The notes under the pieces are model-generated. The model made no database searches. It was not told where the DNA came from and saw only the letters and a program-made list of their open reading frames with translations. From Marinobacter guineae (lineage in GTDB: Bacteria; Pseudomonadota; Gammaproteobacteria; Pseudomonadales; Oleiphilaceae), in contig NZ_KZ319340.1 of NCBI RefSeq assembly GCF_002744735.1, positions 310,001-374,000 of the forward strand: a stretch of 64,000 nt of DNA, written 5' to 3'. A program made the translations under genes and the position numbers. Below, one piece after another: positions 46,554-55,570 of the stretch; the stretch's first letter is position 1, and each line of letters begins with the position of its first letter.

Positions 46554-46569
46554 TGCACCTGGCGTGCCA
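46554..46569 (-). promoter_or_regulatory. Sigma-54 promoter of operon 2
   Basis: Minus strand: TGGCAC, GCCAG, GTGC; one mismatch to TTGC with correct ten-base spacing of GG and GC. Transcription would start near 46542. The 514-base region from dmpK to the regulator gene contains this promoter, the direct repeats at 46632-46679, a hairpin at 46784 and no convincing gene. Confidence 0.7.
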
Positions 46570-46631
46570 AGTCCTCATCCCTTTGTTTTATAAGCATTTT
46601 CAAGAATTAAGCAGTAGATAGGACCCGTGGC

Positions 46632-46679
46632 GCCTTACATTTTCGAACGTCATTCAAGGCTGCCTTACAAATTTGAACA
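46632..46679. promoter_or_regulatory. Paired 18-base direct repeats, candidate activator sites of operon 2
   Basis: GCCTTACATTTTCGAACG at 46632 and GCCTTACAAATTTGAACA at 46662 match at 14 of 18 positions and start exactly 30 bases apart, three helical turns, like the paired XylR sites at Pu. They end about 65-110 bases upstream of the sigma-54 box. The site differs from the TTGATC type near operon 1. Confidence 0.5.
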
Positions 46680-46783
46680 GCGGTATCGCCTGCATCGGCT
46701 TCGCGCTTTCCCACACAGCCAAACATGCAGAAAAGGATTCAACATTTCATGAATAGGTTTTTTCAGTTTTGGAAAGTACTGGA

Positions 46784-46803
46784 GAGCCCTCCGGGGAAGG
46801 CTC
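46784..46803 (-). terminator. Hairpin downstream of the operon-2 regulator
   Basis: GAGCCTTC and GAGGGCTC arms (one T-G pair) around a four-base loop, about 95 bases after the regulator stop. No T-run; possible weak terminator separating the regulator from operon 2. Confidence 0.4.
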
Positions 46804-46896
46804 CCGATAAGAAGTTGAAGAGGGGTGAAGTTGAAGAGCGCTATAGAGAAAACACGATTGCGAAAGGCCCCCATGAGATGCCAGCCAACGCTAACT

Positions 46897-48570
46897 CTAC
46901 GGGGATTTTTCGGCGCTGTTTTTTAGTCGGTAGGCCAACTGCCGCCTGGAGACACCCAGCAGTTTCGCGGCATGGGTAAGATTGCCATCGGCTTTCTGAA
47001 CCGCCATATCCATCAACATCAGTTCGTGGCGGCCCAGATCAAAACCATCTTCCAGCAGTTTCTCAGCCAGGCGCACTTCCTGTTCCGAAGCCTGACTACT
47101 GACAATTCCTTCTTTGCCCACCGCGACCTCGCCATGGCGTTCAGCGCCGGAAATGAATACGTGATCCAGCTCAATACACCCGCCGTTGGGAGCCAGCAAC
47201 ACGCCTCGTTCAATCAGGTTTTCAAGCTCACGAACGTTGCCGGGCCAATCGTATTCCATTAGGCCGTGGGCCGCTTTGTCGGACAAGCCTTTAATGGTCT
47301 TGGAATAGGCCGGCGCGTATTTGGCGATCATGGCTTCCGCCAACAAGGGAATGTCGGACTTGCGATCCCTCAAGGGTGGGATATTGACCGGATAGGTTGA
47401 AAGACGGTAGTACAGGTCGGACCTGAACTTTCCCGATGCGATGGCATCCTGCAGGTTAACATTGGTCGCGGCGACCAATCGGACATTTACCTTGATGGTT
47501 TTGTCGTCGCCCAGTCGTTCCACTTCACCGGTCTGGATAGCCCGCAACAACTTTACCTGGGCAGAGAGCGAGAGGTCGCCAATCTCATCAAGAAACAGCG
47601 TGCCACCATCGGCACGCTCAAACCGGCCTCGGCGAGACTCCTCCGCCCCGGTGAATGCGCCTTTTCGAACCCCGAACAGCTCCGATTCGATCAAGTCATG
47701 GGGAATGGCAGAACAGTTGACCGCGATAAAAGGCTTCTCGGCCCGGCTACTGTGCTTGTGGAGCCAATGAGCGAAAACTTCCTTGCCAACCCCGGTTTCG
47801 CCGAGTAAAAGCACGTTGATCGGGCTATCGGCAGCGCGCTCAAGAAGATTGAATGCACTCCTGAAGGCCTGGGACTCGCCAATCAGGTCGCCTCTGCCAC
47901 GCTGAAGGCCCAGGCTCTCGCGCAGCGAGGATACTTCTTCCCTCAGTTCCTGAATTTCACGATCGATGTTGTCCGGCCTGAACAGTTTGACGTATTCCTG
48001 ATCGTCCCATTCTTCAGCTGGCTTGCCGACTATCGAACACTTGTCATCGCCGCAGCACAGGCACTGCTCTTCCCGAAAAACGACAAACCGGTTGAAGAAT
48101 CGCGTTACATATCCGGAGGCGTAGCCGGCGAGCGTCCAACACGCGGCTTGATCCCCTACTCCGAAGGCCTGGATGTGGGATTCCGCCTCCCATGATCCCT
48201 GCCAATCCACCGTTCCGAAAAAAGTTCCATTGTCCCAGTCGATGTCCGCCTCGGTAATGGTTGCCTTCACCAGGCCCTCGAAGGCGTGCAATTGCGGACC
48301 AATCAGGAAGACATCATAAGGCTCGCCAGTACCGGTAAGCTTTCTGGCAAGATCGGCGTCCCGTTGCCCGGATTCAAAGCCCATTCTCAACAGCAGACCT
48401 TTCGCCCTCTGTACCCCCAGGGACTGGATCAGCTCTTTGCGCAACGCACCCAGGGCCGAGGCGTGCAGCAGCAACATCCGGCTCTCATCCAGCCAGATAT
48501 TGCCTTCGTCAATATTAAAGCGAAGATGGGATCGCAGATTGAACTGCTCCATGAGTTTTTGAGCAGACAT
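46897..48570 (-). CDS. XylR/DmpR-type sigma-54 activator for operon 2
   Basis: A 557-residue activator with XylR_N (about 10-115), V4R (about 140-185, with CLCCGDDKC at 170-178), AAA+ (Walker A GETGVGKE at 257-264, canonical GAFTGA at 304-309) and a Fis-type helix-turn-helix at the end. Its effector domain differs substantially from the operon-1 regulator, so it probably responds to other phenols. It is transcribed toward operon 2, rather than divergently. GGGGG precedes ATG 48570. Confidence 0.92.
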   Translation of the reverse strand: MSAQKLMEQFNLRSHLRFNIDEGNIWLDESRMLLLHASALGALRKELIQSLGVQRAKGLLLRMGFESGQRDADLARKLTGTGEPYDVFLIGPQLHAFEGLVKATITEADIDWDNGTFFGTVDWQGSWEAESHIQAFGVGDQAACWTLAGYASGYVTRFFNRFVVFREEQCLCCGDDKCSIVGKPAEEWDDQEYVKLFRPDNIDREIQELREEVSSLRESLGLQRGRGDLIGESQAFRSAFNLLERAADSPINVLLLGETGVGKEVFAHWLHKHSSRAEKPFIAVNCSAIPHDLIESELFGVRKGAFTGAEESRRGRFERADGGTLFLDEIGDLSLSAQVKLLRAIQTGEVERLGDDKTIKVNVRLVAATNVNLQDAIASGKFRSDLYYRLSTYPVNIPPLRDRKSDIPLLAEAMIAKYAPAYSKTIKGLSDKAAHGLMEYDWPGNVRELENLIERGVLLAPNGGCIELDHVFISGAERHGEVAVGKEGIVSSQASEQEVRLAEKLLEDGFDLGRHELMLMDMAVQKADGNLTHAAKLLGVSRRQLAYRLKNSAEKSP

Positions 48571-48661
48571 GGTGCCCCCTGGATCATAAGCATCAATCCT
48601 CGCCGAGCTTCCGTGTCTGAATGCGATTCTGGCGGGAGTTACTTCTGTTTTTGTAATGCAG

Positions 48662-48682
48662 GGGCCGATCTCCCTTCGGCCC
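48662..48682. terminator. Hairpin between module 2 and the operon-2 regulator
   Basis: GGGCCGA and TCGGCCC arms with a seven-base loop, about 30 bases past the MMPL stop. No T-run on the minus strand; moderate evidence that it ends the module 2 transcript. Confidence 0.45.
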
Positions 48683-48712
48683 TTTGAGTAAAATCAATGT
48701 ATACCGATGATT

Positions 48713-51115
48713 TCAGCTTGTCACCGCTTTCATTTTTGGCACCAGCAGGAAGCGGGCAAGTGCGGGCAGGAGAATGAGCGCGCCCAGCATGTTCCAAATG
48801 AACATAAAGGCCAGCAGGAAGCCCATATCCGCCTGGAACTTGATCGGCGAAAAGCCCCAGGTCATGACGGCGACACCCAGAGTGACCCCGGTCAGTATCA
48901 CCACTTTGCCGGTAAACAGCAGAGCCCCATAGTAGGCCTCAGAAAGCGACTCGCCGGTCTTGAGCCTGGCCAGAGTCACCGACAGGATATAAAGGGCATA
49001 GTCGACCCCGATGCCCACACCCAGAGCAATTACCGGTAGAGTAGCCACCTTGATCCCGATATCCATCCACACCATAAGCGCCTGACACAGTGCCGAGGTA
49101 ATCATCAGAGGAACAACCGCACAGACCACCGCACGCCAGGAACGAAAGGTCACAAGCGCCAACAGGATAACGGCTGCGTAGACCAGTACAAGCATCTGGA
49201 CATTGGCTTTTTCCACCACAATATTGGTCGCAGCCTCAATCCCCGCGTTACCCGCTGCGTTCAGGAACTGGATGCTGTCGGTACTGTACATCTGAGAAAA
49301 CTCTTCGGCGACCTTGACCACGCTGCTCAGGGTGTCGGCCTTGTGATCCTTTAGGTAAGCGAATACCGTCAACAAATCACATTCCTGATTGAACATTTCC
49401 CTGGGCGCACGGGTAACAATTGCATTCAGCATGCCCTGGGATTTTGGTATACCCCACCATTTCATGCTGCCCTCGTTCATCCCGACGTTGGCAACCTTTG
49501 CAAGCCCGGCGAGGGATTGCGTCGACTCCACCCCCGGTAGTTGTTTCAGCCGCCGCTCAAGGGCATCAACAACCCTCAGGGTATCGTAATGCGCGCACGC
49601 ATACTGCTCGGTTTTGACCATGACCACGTACACATCGCTGCTCGCGGCGTAATTGTTGACCATGAATTTATTATCAAGGTTGTACTGTGAATTGGCCCTG
49701 AGTTCTGGCGCACCGATGCCGGTATCGCCAATCTTCACATTGGACCCTACGAATAGCCCCACACCACCGAGGAGCGCAAACACCAGGATGGTCACGCCAG
49801 CAACCTTCCGCTCCGTAAACCGATCCAGGAGCGCCCAGACAGGATGCTTGGAATGAGTCTTGTCATTCAGGTTTGCAATGTCCGCCTGAACACTGCGAAC
49901 TGCAGCTTTCGCGTTTACACCTGTGTATGAGAGCAACACTGGCAACAGAATGAGGTTGGTAAATATCAGTGCAGCCACGCCAATACTCGCCGTAACCGCC
50001 AGGTCCTGAATGACCGGAATATCAATAACCATCAATACCGCAAAGCCAACCGCATCAGAAACCAGAGCCGTTAACCCTGCAACGAAAAGGCGCCTAAAAG
50101 TATGCCGGGCCGCCACCAAACGGTGCGTTCCCCGTCCGATGTCTTGCATGATGCCATTCATTTTCTGGGCACCGTGACTCATCCCGATCGCAAAGACGAG
50201 GAAGGGGACGAGGATCGAGTAGGGATCCAGACCATAGCCCAGAACACTCAGCAACCCCAGCAGCCACACGACAGCCACCATGGAACAGGCAACAACCAGG
50301 ACGGTACTGCGCAGACACCGGGTATAGAAAAACAGGACCAGCGTGCAGATTGCAATCGTCAACGCCAGAAAGAGCAGTACCTGCTGCATACCACTAATGA
50401 GATCGCCGGTCACTTTGGCAAAACCGGTGATGTGCACGTTTACACCGGCGGTCTCATACTTGTCCCGGAACACCTCCAGCTGCTGGCCAAGCTCGTGATA
50501 GTCGATTTTCTCGCCGGTAACCGCATTGGTTTCCTGAAGCGGCACGAAAATCACTGTGGAGCGATAGTCCTCTGCGACCAGTTGTCCAATCTCGCCGGAT
50601 CGCTCAACGTTCTGGCGGACCTGATCAATGCTTTCTGCCGACCCGTCATAGTCAGAGGGAATGACCGGGCCACCATCCAGCCCCACCTCCGTAACACCGG
50701 ACCAGCGAACGGCAGGTGCCCACAGGTGCTTCATATAGGGCCGATCAACGCCCGGCAGCAGGAAGACTTCCTCACTCAGCTTTCGCAAGGTTTCCAGGTA
50801 CGCCTGATCAAAAATTGTGCCTTCCCTTGCCTCAACCGCGATACGCAGAGAGTTCTCGATGCCAGCCAACTCACTGCGATTCTGGAGATAATTCACGATA
50901 AAGGGGTGGTTCGTCGGAATCATCTTCTGGAAGGCTGCATTCATGGTGAGATCGCGAGCCTGGAAGCTCAGTAACAGGGTAATCACCAGGCACACCAGAA
51001 CGACAGCCATGCGGTTATTGAACAGCAGCCTCTCAACGACATTTCCCGAGCGGGTATCAAAATCCTCAAGCCGCCGAATGATGTCGGGGCTATGCTTGTG
51101 GGCGCTCATGTTCAT
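48713..51115 (-). CDS. MMPL/RND-family transporter (module 2)
   Basis: About 800 residues with the two-half RND layout (helices near 40-60, 240-400 and 640-795) and motifs VPFLVFAIGMSHG and VIALGVGIGVDYALYIL. Paralogue of the module 1 transporter. The start is uncertain (ATG 51115 or 51109, neither with a strong site); it lies a few bases after the YCF48 stop, implying coupling. Last gene of module 2. Confidence 0.85.
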   Translation of the reverse strand: MNMSAHKHSPDIIRRLEDFDTRSGNVVERLLFNNRMAVVLVCLVITLLLSFQARDLTMNAAFQKMIPTNHPFIVNYLQNRSELAGIENSLRIAVEAREGTIFDQAYLETLRKLSEEVFLLPGVDRPYMKHLWAPAVRWSGVTEVGLDGGPVIPSDYDGSAESIDQVRQNVERSGEIGQLVAEDYRSTVIFVPLQETNAVTGEKIDYHELGQQLEVFRDKYETAGVNVHITGFAKVTGDLISGMQQVLLFLALTIAICTLVLFFYTRCLRSTVLVVACSMVAVVWLLGLLSVLGYGLDPYSILVPFLVFAIGMSHGAQKMNGIMQDIGRGTHRLVAARHTFRRLFVAGLTALVSDAVGFAVLMVIDIPVIQDLAVTASIGVAALIFTNLILLPVLLSYTGVNAKAAVRSVQADIANLNDKTHSKHPVWALLDRFTERKVAGVTILVFALLGGVGLFVGSNVKIGDTGIGAPELRANSQYNLDNKFMVNNYAASSDVYVVMVKTEQYACAHYDTLRVVDALERRLKQLPGVESTQSLAGLAKVANVGMNEGSMKWWGIPKSQGMLNAIVTRAPREMFNQECDLLTVFAYLKDHKADTLSSVVKVAEEFSQMYSTDSIQFLNAAGNAGIEAATNIVVEKANVQMLVLVYAAVILLALVTFRSWRAVVCAVVPLMITSALCQALMVWMDIGIKVATLPVIALGVGIGVDYALYILSVTLARLKTGESLSEAYYGALLFTGKVVILTGVTLGVAVMTWGFSPIKFQADMGFLLAFMFIWNMLGALILLPALARFLLVPKMKAVTS

Positions 51116-51119
51116 GGGC

Positions 51120-52208
51120 TTATTTGAACTCCGTATTATCAAGTTCCAGACGCTTCAGTCCCCTGGCAGTCGACATCACCAGGCCACCGCCGGAACTCAG
51201 GATCAGGTCGGTAATGGCGGCGTCTGAAGCTTGAGCCAGCTCACGGATGTGTTCGCTATCGCGGGGCTTGACGAACAATCGACCGGTCACGTCGCCCAGA
51301 ACAATACCCATGGGTGTTGCAACCCCGGCACTGAACGAGGCCTGCGAGCCTGTCTGAAGCCGTGCCCAGTGACTCCCGTCACCGATCCAGACATTCCCCC
51401 GCAACCCGAATAGAAGGAATTGCCGGGAACCCGACGCAACGCCCCCAAAGAACGTGCCTTCATAGTCGATGGGCAGTGATTCGAAAACGTCGGCGTTGCC
51501 CAGTGAACGCGAGACCAGCCCTCGCTCCCCGACAATGAGGGCTTCGTTTCCAGGAGAAGGCACATACTGATACAGGTGGTAGGAATTCGGGTTACCCGTC
51601 GCTGAAAAGGCCGATGCCCAGGATTGGCCGCCATCAAGGCTGTGAAGAGCAATGCCATAAGCGCCGAGCAGCCAACCTTCGCCGGCCGCCGAAAAGTGAA
51701 TATCCAGAATGGGCTCGTCTCCGGTCAGATAGCTGGCATTTCGCTTGATTGCCGCAGCTCCGGGCTCAGTCTCGGATAACGACTGGACCGCCTCCCCGAT
51801 GGTCGCCACGACGTCCTGGCCGGTCATTACCCTGACCCACTGATCACCTGCCGTTTCTGTCCGCAGCACAGTGCCGAAATGGCCAACGGCCCAGCCCTCT
51901 GTTTCAGAGGTGAACTCCACGTCGGTCAGGGTCACACTGACCGGAACATCGGAAGCCTGAGACCAGCTTTGGCCATCATCATCGGACAACAGAATGATGC
52001 CCTGCTCTCCGACCGACACCAGTCGGTCCCCTGCCCTCGCCACTGCCAACTGGACAGAATGGGCTGCACCTTCAACACGCATTGCAGGCAATTCGGTCAA
52101 GTCAGGCAAAACCTCTCTGACCTCCTGCGCATGCAAACCCAGAGGGGTCTGCATCAGCATCAGTCCCGTCATTATTGACGCTACGAACCCAGAACCTGTC
52201 TTTCTCAT
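51120..52208 (-). CDS. YCF48-like beta-propeller protein (module 2)
   Basis: A 362-residue exported protein with a signal peptide ending near GLHAQ and no lipobox, unlike its module 1 counterpart. Repeats such as LSDDDGQSWSQ, RTETAGDQWVR and HSLDGGQSWAS mark propeller blades. Directly in front of the MMPL gene in both modules, which supports a conserved YCF48-MMPL pair. Confidence 0.83.
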   Translation of the reverse strand: MRKTGSGFVASIMTGLMLMQTPLGLHAQEVREVLPDLTELPAMRVEGAAHSVQLAVARAGDRLVSVGEQGIILLSDDDGQSWSQASDVPVSVTLTDVEFTSETEGWAVGHFGTVLRTETAGDQWVRVMTGQDVVATIGEAVQSLSETEPGAAAIKRNASYLTGDEPILDIHFSAAGEGWLLGAYGIALHSLDGGQSWASAFSATGNPNSYHLYQYVPSPGNEALIVGERGLVSRSLGNADVFESLPIDYEGTFFGGVASGSRQFLLFGLRGNVWIGDGSHWARLQTGSQASFSAGVATPMGIVLGDVTGRLFVKPRDSEHIRELAQASDAAITDLILSSGGGLVMSTARGLKRLELDNTEFK

Positions 52209-52253
52209 CGTTACTTCACCCGATATTAACCATCTCAGTTGCCAAACCTTTTA

Positions 52254-52281
52254 TGCAGGCACCCGCCATCGGGTGCCTGCA
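52254..52281. terminator. Perfect 12-pair hairpin inside module 2
   Basis: TGCAGGCACCCG, CCAT, CGGGTGCCTGCA lies in the 80 bases between DUF1329 and the YCF48-like gene. No T-run follows on the minus strand, so partial termination or 3'-end protection of the DUF1302-DUF1329 mRNA is more likely than full stop. Confidence 0.6.
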
Positions 52282-52288
52282 GTCCAGA

Positions 52289-53641
52289 TCAGCGCATGGC
52301 TTCGGCGGCAACAGCATCGCCGGTAAAGTAGGTTTCAGGTTTGGTGGGAACAACGTCCAGGTATTCGTCCTGCAACGCCTGGATAATGCTCAAGGTGTTA
52401 GCCTGGAGGTTGAACACCAGCGTCGTTTTCAGCATCGTTGCCGGAACGGTGGGAACAACAAACGGCGTGGTCATAGAGGCTCTCCAAAGGGTTCCCTCTG
52501 AGTCGTAACCATCGGCAAGAGCAATCAGCCAGGTGTCCTCATCGAGAAAATACCTTCTCTTGGGAACCGCATGGCGCATGCCGTCGCGTACTGTGGCTTC
52601 AACCTCCCAGACGCGATGACGTTCCCAACGAACTTTCTCGGGGTTTGCGTGGTATGCCATGTAGGCATCATCGACGCTCGCACCAATAAAGCCGTTGTTG
52701 TTGTAGGGAATAAGCATTTCGCGCTTTTGTACAAGCTTCCAATCAAAGCGATCCAGCGCGCCAAAAAAGCCCTGAACCTCGTCAAAGTAGTTTGCGCCCG
52801 AAGCGACAAAATCCGGCGTATCATAGGAGACGGTTGGGGCCTGCCGAACCCGGCGCTGGCCTACCAGGTATTGCCAGGCCTGCCTGGATTTATCCTGCTC
52901 GATGCTGTCGCGGATAACGAGGGATTCACCGGCTTTAAAGGGAGGCGCCAGGGTGTTGAAACGGAACATGGCGTACTCGCCACTCCAGCTCTCCGGCGTG
53001 ACACCCTCATAGAATTGGGGATACTGGAACGCGATTTCGTTACGGGTCGCCAGAGTGTGAGAGCCATCCGAGTTACCAACGATATTCTTGAAGGTATATT
53101 CAATGGACGGTGCCTCGGTTCGGAGAAGGAAATTCCACATCACCTGAACGCCCGATTGCGGGATGGGGAAAGGCGTTCCACCCGCACAGCCTTCAAGAGA
53201 GTATCCACCATCAATGGTCTCGCAGCGAGTGGCGTTGGCATAGGCACTGTCATAGACGGACTGGGGATGTGCGCCCGTCCGGTGCGTGGGATAGACATTC
53301 AGGTGAAAGGTGTCCGGATATTTGTTCAGCAGTGCTTTCACACCTTCCGACAACACATCCCCGTACTCAGACATATTGGATTTGGTCACTTTGTACAGAG
53401 GCTTTTCATCTTCAAAAATCTGGGCGGGAATATCTCCCATATGCTTGCCCGGGAGAGCGTCGGTAATGCCACCGGTCCATTCGGGAATGGTTCCGTCTGC
53501 ATTGCCGGCACGTTCTGCGCCAACCGGCGTTAGCTCGTTTTTCAGGCTCTCAGCCTTTTCCGCAGAAACTGCTGCAAAAGCGCCTGTTGTTCCCAAAGCA
53601 AGGACGGAGGCAATGACTACTGCGATCTTGTTTTTTTTCAT
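52289..53641 (-). CDS. DUF1329 periplasmic protein (module 2)
   Basis: A 450-residue secreted protein, signal peptide ending near GAFAAVSA. Carries the family opening SLKNELTPVGAERAGNADG and GTIPEWTGGIT, which are much closer to the common DUF1329 pattern than the module 1 copy. Proposed periplasmic carrier. AAAAAAAACAAG covers the first codons. Confidence 0.88.
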   Translation of the reverse strand: MKKNKIAVVIASVLALGTTGAFAAVSAEKAESLKNELTPVGAERAGNADGTIPEWTGGITDALPGKHMGDIPAQIFEDEKPLYKVTKSNMSEYGDVLSEGVKALLNKYPDTFHLNVYPTHRTGAHPQSVYDSAYANATRCETIDGGYSLEGCAGGTPFPIPQSGVQVMWNFLLRTEAPSIEYTFKNIVGNSDGSHTLATRNEIAFQYPQFYEGVTPESWSGEYAMFRFNTLAPPFKAGESLVIRDSIEQDKSRQAWQYLVGQRRVRQAPTVSYDTPDFVASGANYFDEVQGFFGALDRFDWKLVQKREMLIPYNNNGFIGASVDDAYMAYHANPEKVRWERHRVWEVEATVRDGMRHAVPKRRYFLDEDTWLIALADGYDSEGTLWRASMTTPFVVPTVPATMLKTTLVFNLQANTLSIIQALQDEYLDVVPTKPETYFTGDAVAAEAMR

Positions 53642-53677
53642 GACAAACTCCTCATTACACCTTCGTGTAACCGACCA

Positions 53678-55369
53678 TCAGAATGTGCGTTGAATAGAGA
53701 GGGAAACGAAGTCCCGATCACCGTGAAAGTTCTCATAGGAAAGTTCGGGCACGGCAGTGTTGTATTTGATAATGGAACCCGCCGCTCCGTAGTAATGCGT
53801 ATAGCTGAGGCCAGCCTGCCAGGTCCTCTGGTAATCCGCGGTAATCCCGAGGCTCACATTTCCGCCGTGCTCTGAGGGAAACAGTGCCCCATTGACAGAA
53901 GAACGACCGTCAACTCCGTAGCTGGCGCCAATGGGAGCTTTCAGGTCGAGACCGGGGGCGACCTGGAAAAATTCAGGCGTGAACAGGAATTGGACAGCGG
54001 TTGCGTCCCGGGTCGCACTGGGGTCCAGCTGACCCGCGTTTTCGGAAATACTCAGGCGCCGGTTGAACGCCATCTCCGCGAGCAAGGACGCACCGTCCCA
54101 AAGGGCACTTTCGTTGAACACGTTGATCATCGAAAGGTTTGCATGGAAGGTCCTACCAACGGGGTAGGCTGCGTTGTCTCCATTATCCGCCGTTGTATTC
54201 CCTGGCAGGATTACGGTGTTGCCCGAAGCCACCAATGGCATGTCGTCACGGAATGACACTTCCGCAGCAACGTTCGCCTCGCCAATCAGCGTGCTCAAGC
54301 TGGCACCTACCATCTTGATATCCTCCGCATACGTGAGGAGGTAATCACCAATGCTACCCGGCTGTACGTTCACGCCAGGGCGAACATAAAACTGAGGCAT
54401 TTTGTCGTGGTATTGGGCTGCGTATAGGCCGAGGTCGTAATCGCCGGCTTTCATCTTGAGCTGGGCACCAAACTGGCCGCTGTCGCTGGCTTCCTGGTCA
54501 CTGCCACGAAACACTGATTGCCCTGGTCCGAGAATGATGGTTTCGCCACCCTCGTCCGCAAAATCGGCAAAACTGAAATAGCTTCCGGAGGCCGGCAACT
54601 TGGTTTTTCGCCACTCGAACTGATAGTAGGCTCCCAAGGATATTTCAGGGCTCAACTGTAACTGGGCGGAGAACTGGTTGATCGGTCGCAGAATTTCCTG
54701 GAAACGGGAATTGGGAACGGAAAGTGCCTTAACCAGATCCAGAGATGTCTGCCCGGCTGCCACTCCGTTTGATCCAAAGAACAGGCTTTCACCATAGAGC
54801 TGGGTAAATCGGCCAGCCTTGACGTTCAGACTCTTCTGACCGAGGTAGAAGTTACCGAAAGCAAACGCATCCAGAAGCTCGGCGTCCCGCCCATGCAGTT
54901 CTTCGGTTTCATCGGTGAACTCATCGGTATCCACAGAGCGGGGGTTATACAGCGCTCCGCCCAGAGCTCCGGGATTGTCATGCTCGGTGTTGTAGACAGA
55001 GTCATACCAGGCAGCACCGCTCACGCGGAAACCGTAACGGCGCTTGTAGTTGAAGTTGAATTCCGAGAGGAGATCGACGCGGTTTGAAATCAGGCCTTTG
55101 TCAAAGTTCAGGTCACCATCATTGGTGTTTGCCTGGACGCCAATGGAGTTATCGGCGACTTCCGAATCCTGATCCTCGACACGCCAGGCTGCACTGTACT
55201 TGAGCGTGTTGTTCCAGCTCATTCGAATATCACGGTTGCCGCTATCGATGGTCATAGCGTTGACGCTGCCACAGAATGCCATGGCCACAACTGCAGTCAT
55301 CGGGAGCACCGATCCCGACCCAATGCCGACCGAACGGCCTGGCATTTGAACATTGTTCTTATCAGTCAT
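53678..55369 (-). CDS. DUF1302 outer-membrane-type protein (module 2)
   Basis: A 563-residue exported protein; a long signal peptide ends near GSVNA and the chain ends in Phe (SIQRTF), as barrels do. WNNTLKYSAAWRV and the GESLFFGSNGVAAGQ block are typical of DUF1302. First gene of module 2, 36 bases before DUF1329. GAGGAGA precedes ATG 55369, and an ACAAAAACAAAG tract is upstream. The LysR-type element C is about 90 bases upstream. Confidence 0.88.
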   Translation of the reverse strand: MTDKNNVQMPGRSVGIGSGSVLPMTAVVAMAFCGSVNAMTIDSGNRDIRMSWNNTLKYSAAWRVEDQDSEVADNSIGVQANTNDGDLNFDKGLISNRVDLLSEFNFNYKRRYGFRVSGAAWYDSVYNTEHDNPGALGGALYNPRSVDTDEFTDETEELHGRDAELLDAFAFGNFYLGQKSLNVKAGRFTQLYGESLFFGSNGVAAGQTSLDLVKALSVPNSRFQEILRPINQFSAQLQLSPEISLGAYYQFEWRKTKLPASGSYFSFADFADEGGETIILGPGQSVFRGSDQEASDSGQFGAQLKMKAGDYDLGLYAAQYHDKMPQFYVRPGVNVQPGSIGDYLLTYAEDIKMVGASLSTLIGEANVAAEVSFRDDMPLVASGNTVILPGNTTADNGDNAAYPVGRTFHANLSMINVFNESALWDGASLLAEMAFNRRLSISENAGQLDPSATRDATAVQFLFTPEFFQVAPGLDLKAPIGASYGVDGRSSVNGALFPSEHGGNVSLGITADYQRTWQAGLSYTHYYGAAGSIIKYNTAVPELSYENFHGDRDFVSLSIQRTF

Positions 55370-55459
55370 ACTGTTCTCCTCACGCTAGGGAGTCTTTGTT
55401 TTTGTGGTGTAGCGTTTTCTGAGATCCGCCACTGACTCAAAGGTAAGCGCCCATCTAAT

Positions 55460-55499
55460 TACCTTCCAATACTATATGGTGGCCTTCTCGATACCTTTT
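55460..55499 (-). promoter_or_regulatory. LysR-type promoter element, copy C (before module 2)
   Basis: Plus strand: TACCTTCCAATACTATAT, 14 bases, TACCTTTT, aligned without gaps to copies A and B; the distal GAGTCTAGAA block is not kept. The DUF1302 ATG is about 90 bases downstream. No sigma-54 box was seen here, in contrast to module 1. Confidence 0.55.
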
Positions 55500-55570
55500 T
55501 AGTATTAAAAGGCCCGTGGCTTCGAGATCAGAAACGTCTCCGTCTACCTCAGGTTTTGGGGAGGACTTAG

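Noticed and set aside
46725..46979. 84-codon plus-strand open frame between operon 2 and its regulator
   Set aside because: No homology recognised, no ribosome-binding site, and its end overlaps the regulator gene on the other strand; judged chance.
55381..55570. Sigma-54 promoter in front of module 2
   Set aside because: No TGGCAC-N5-TTGC match with correct spacing on the minus strand was found; the LysR-type element is the better explanation.
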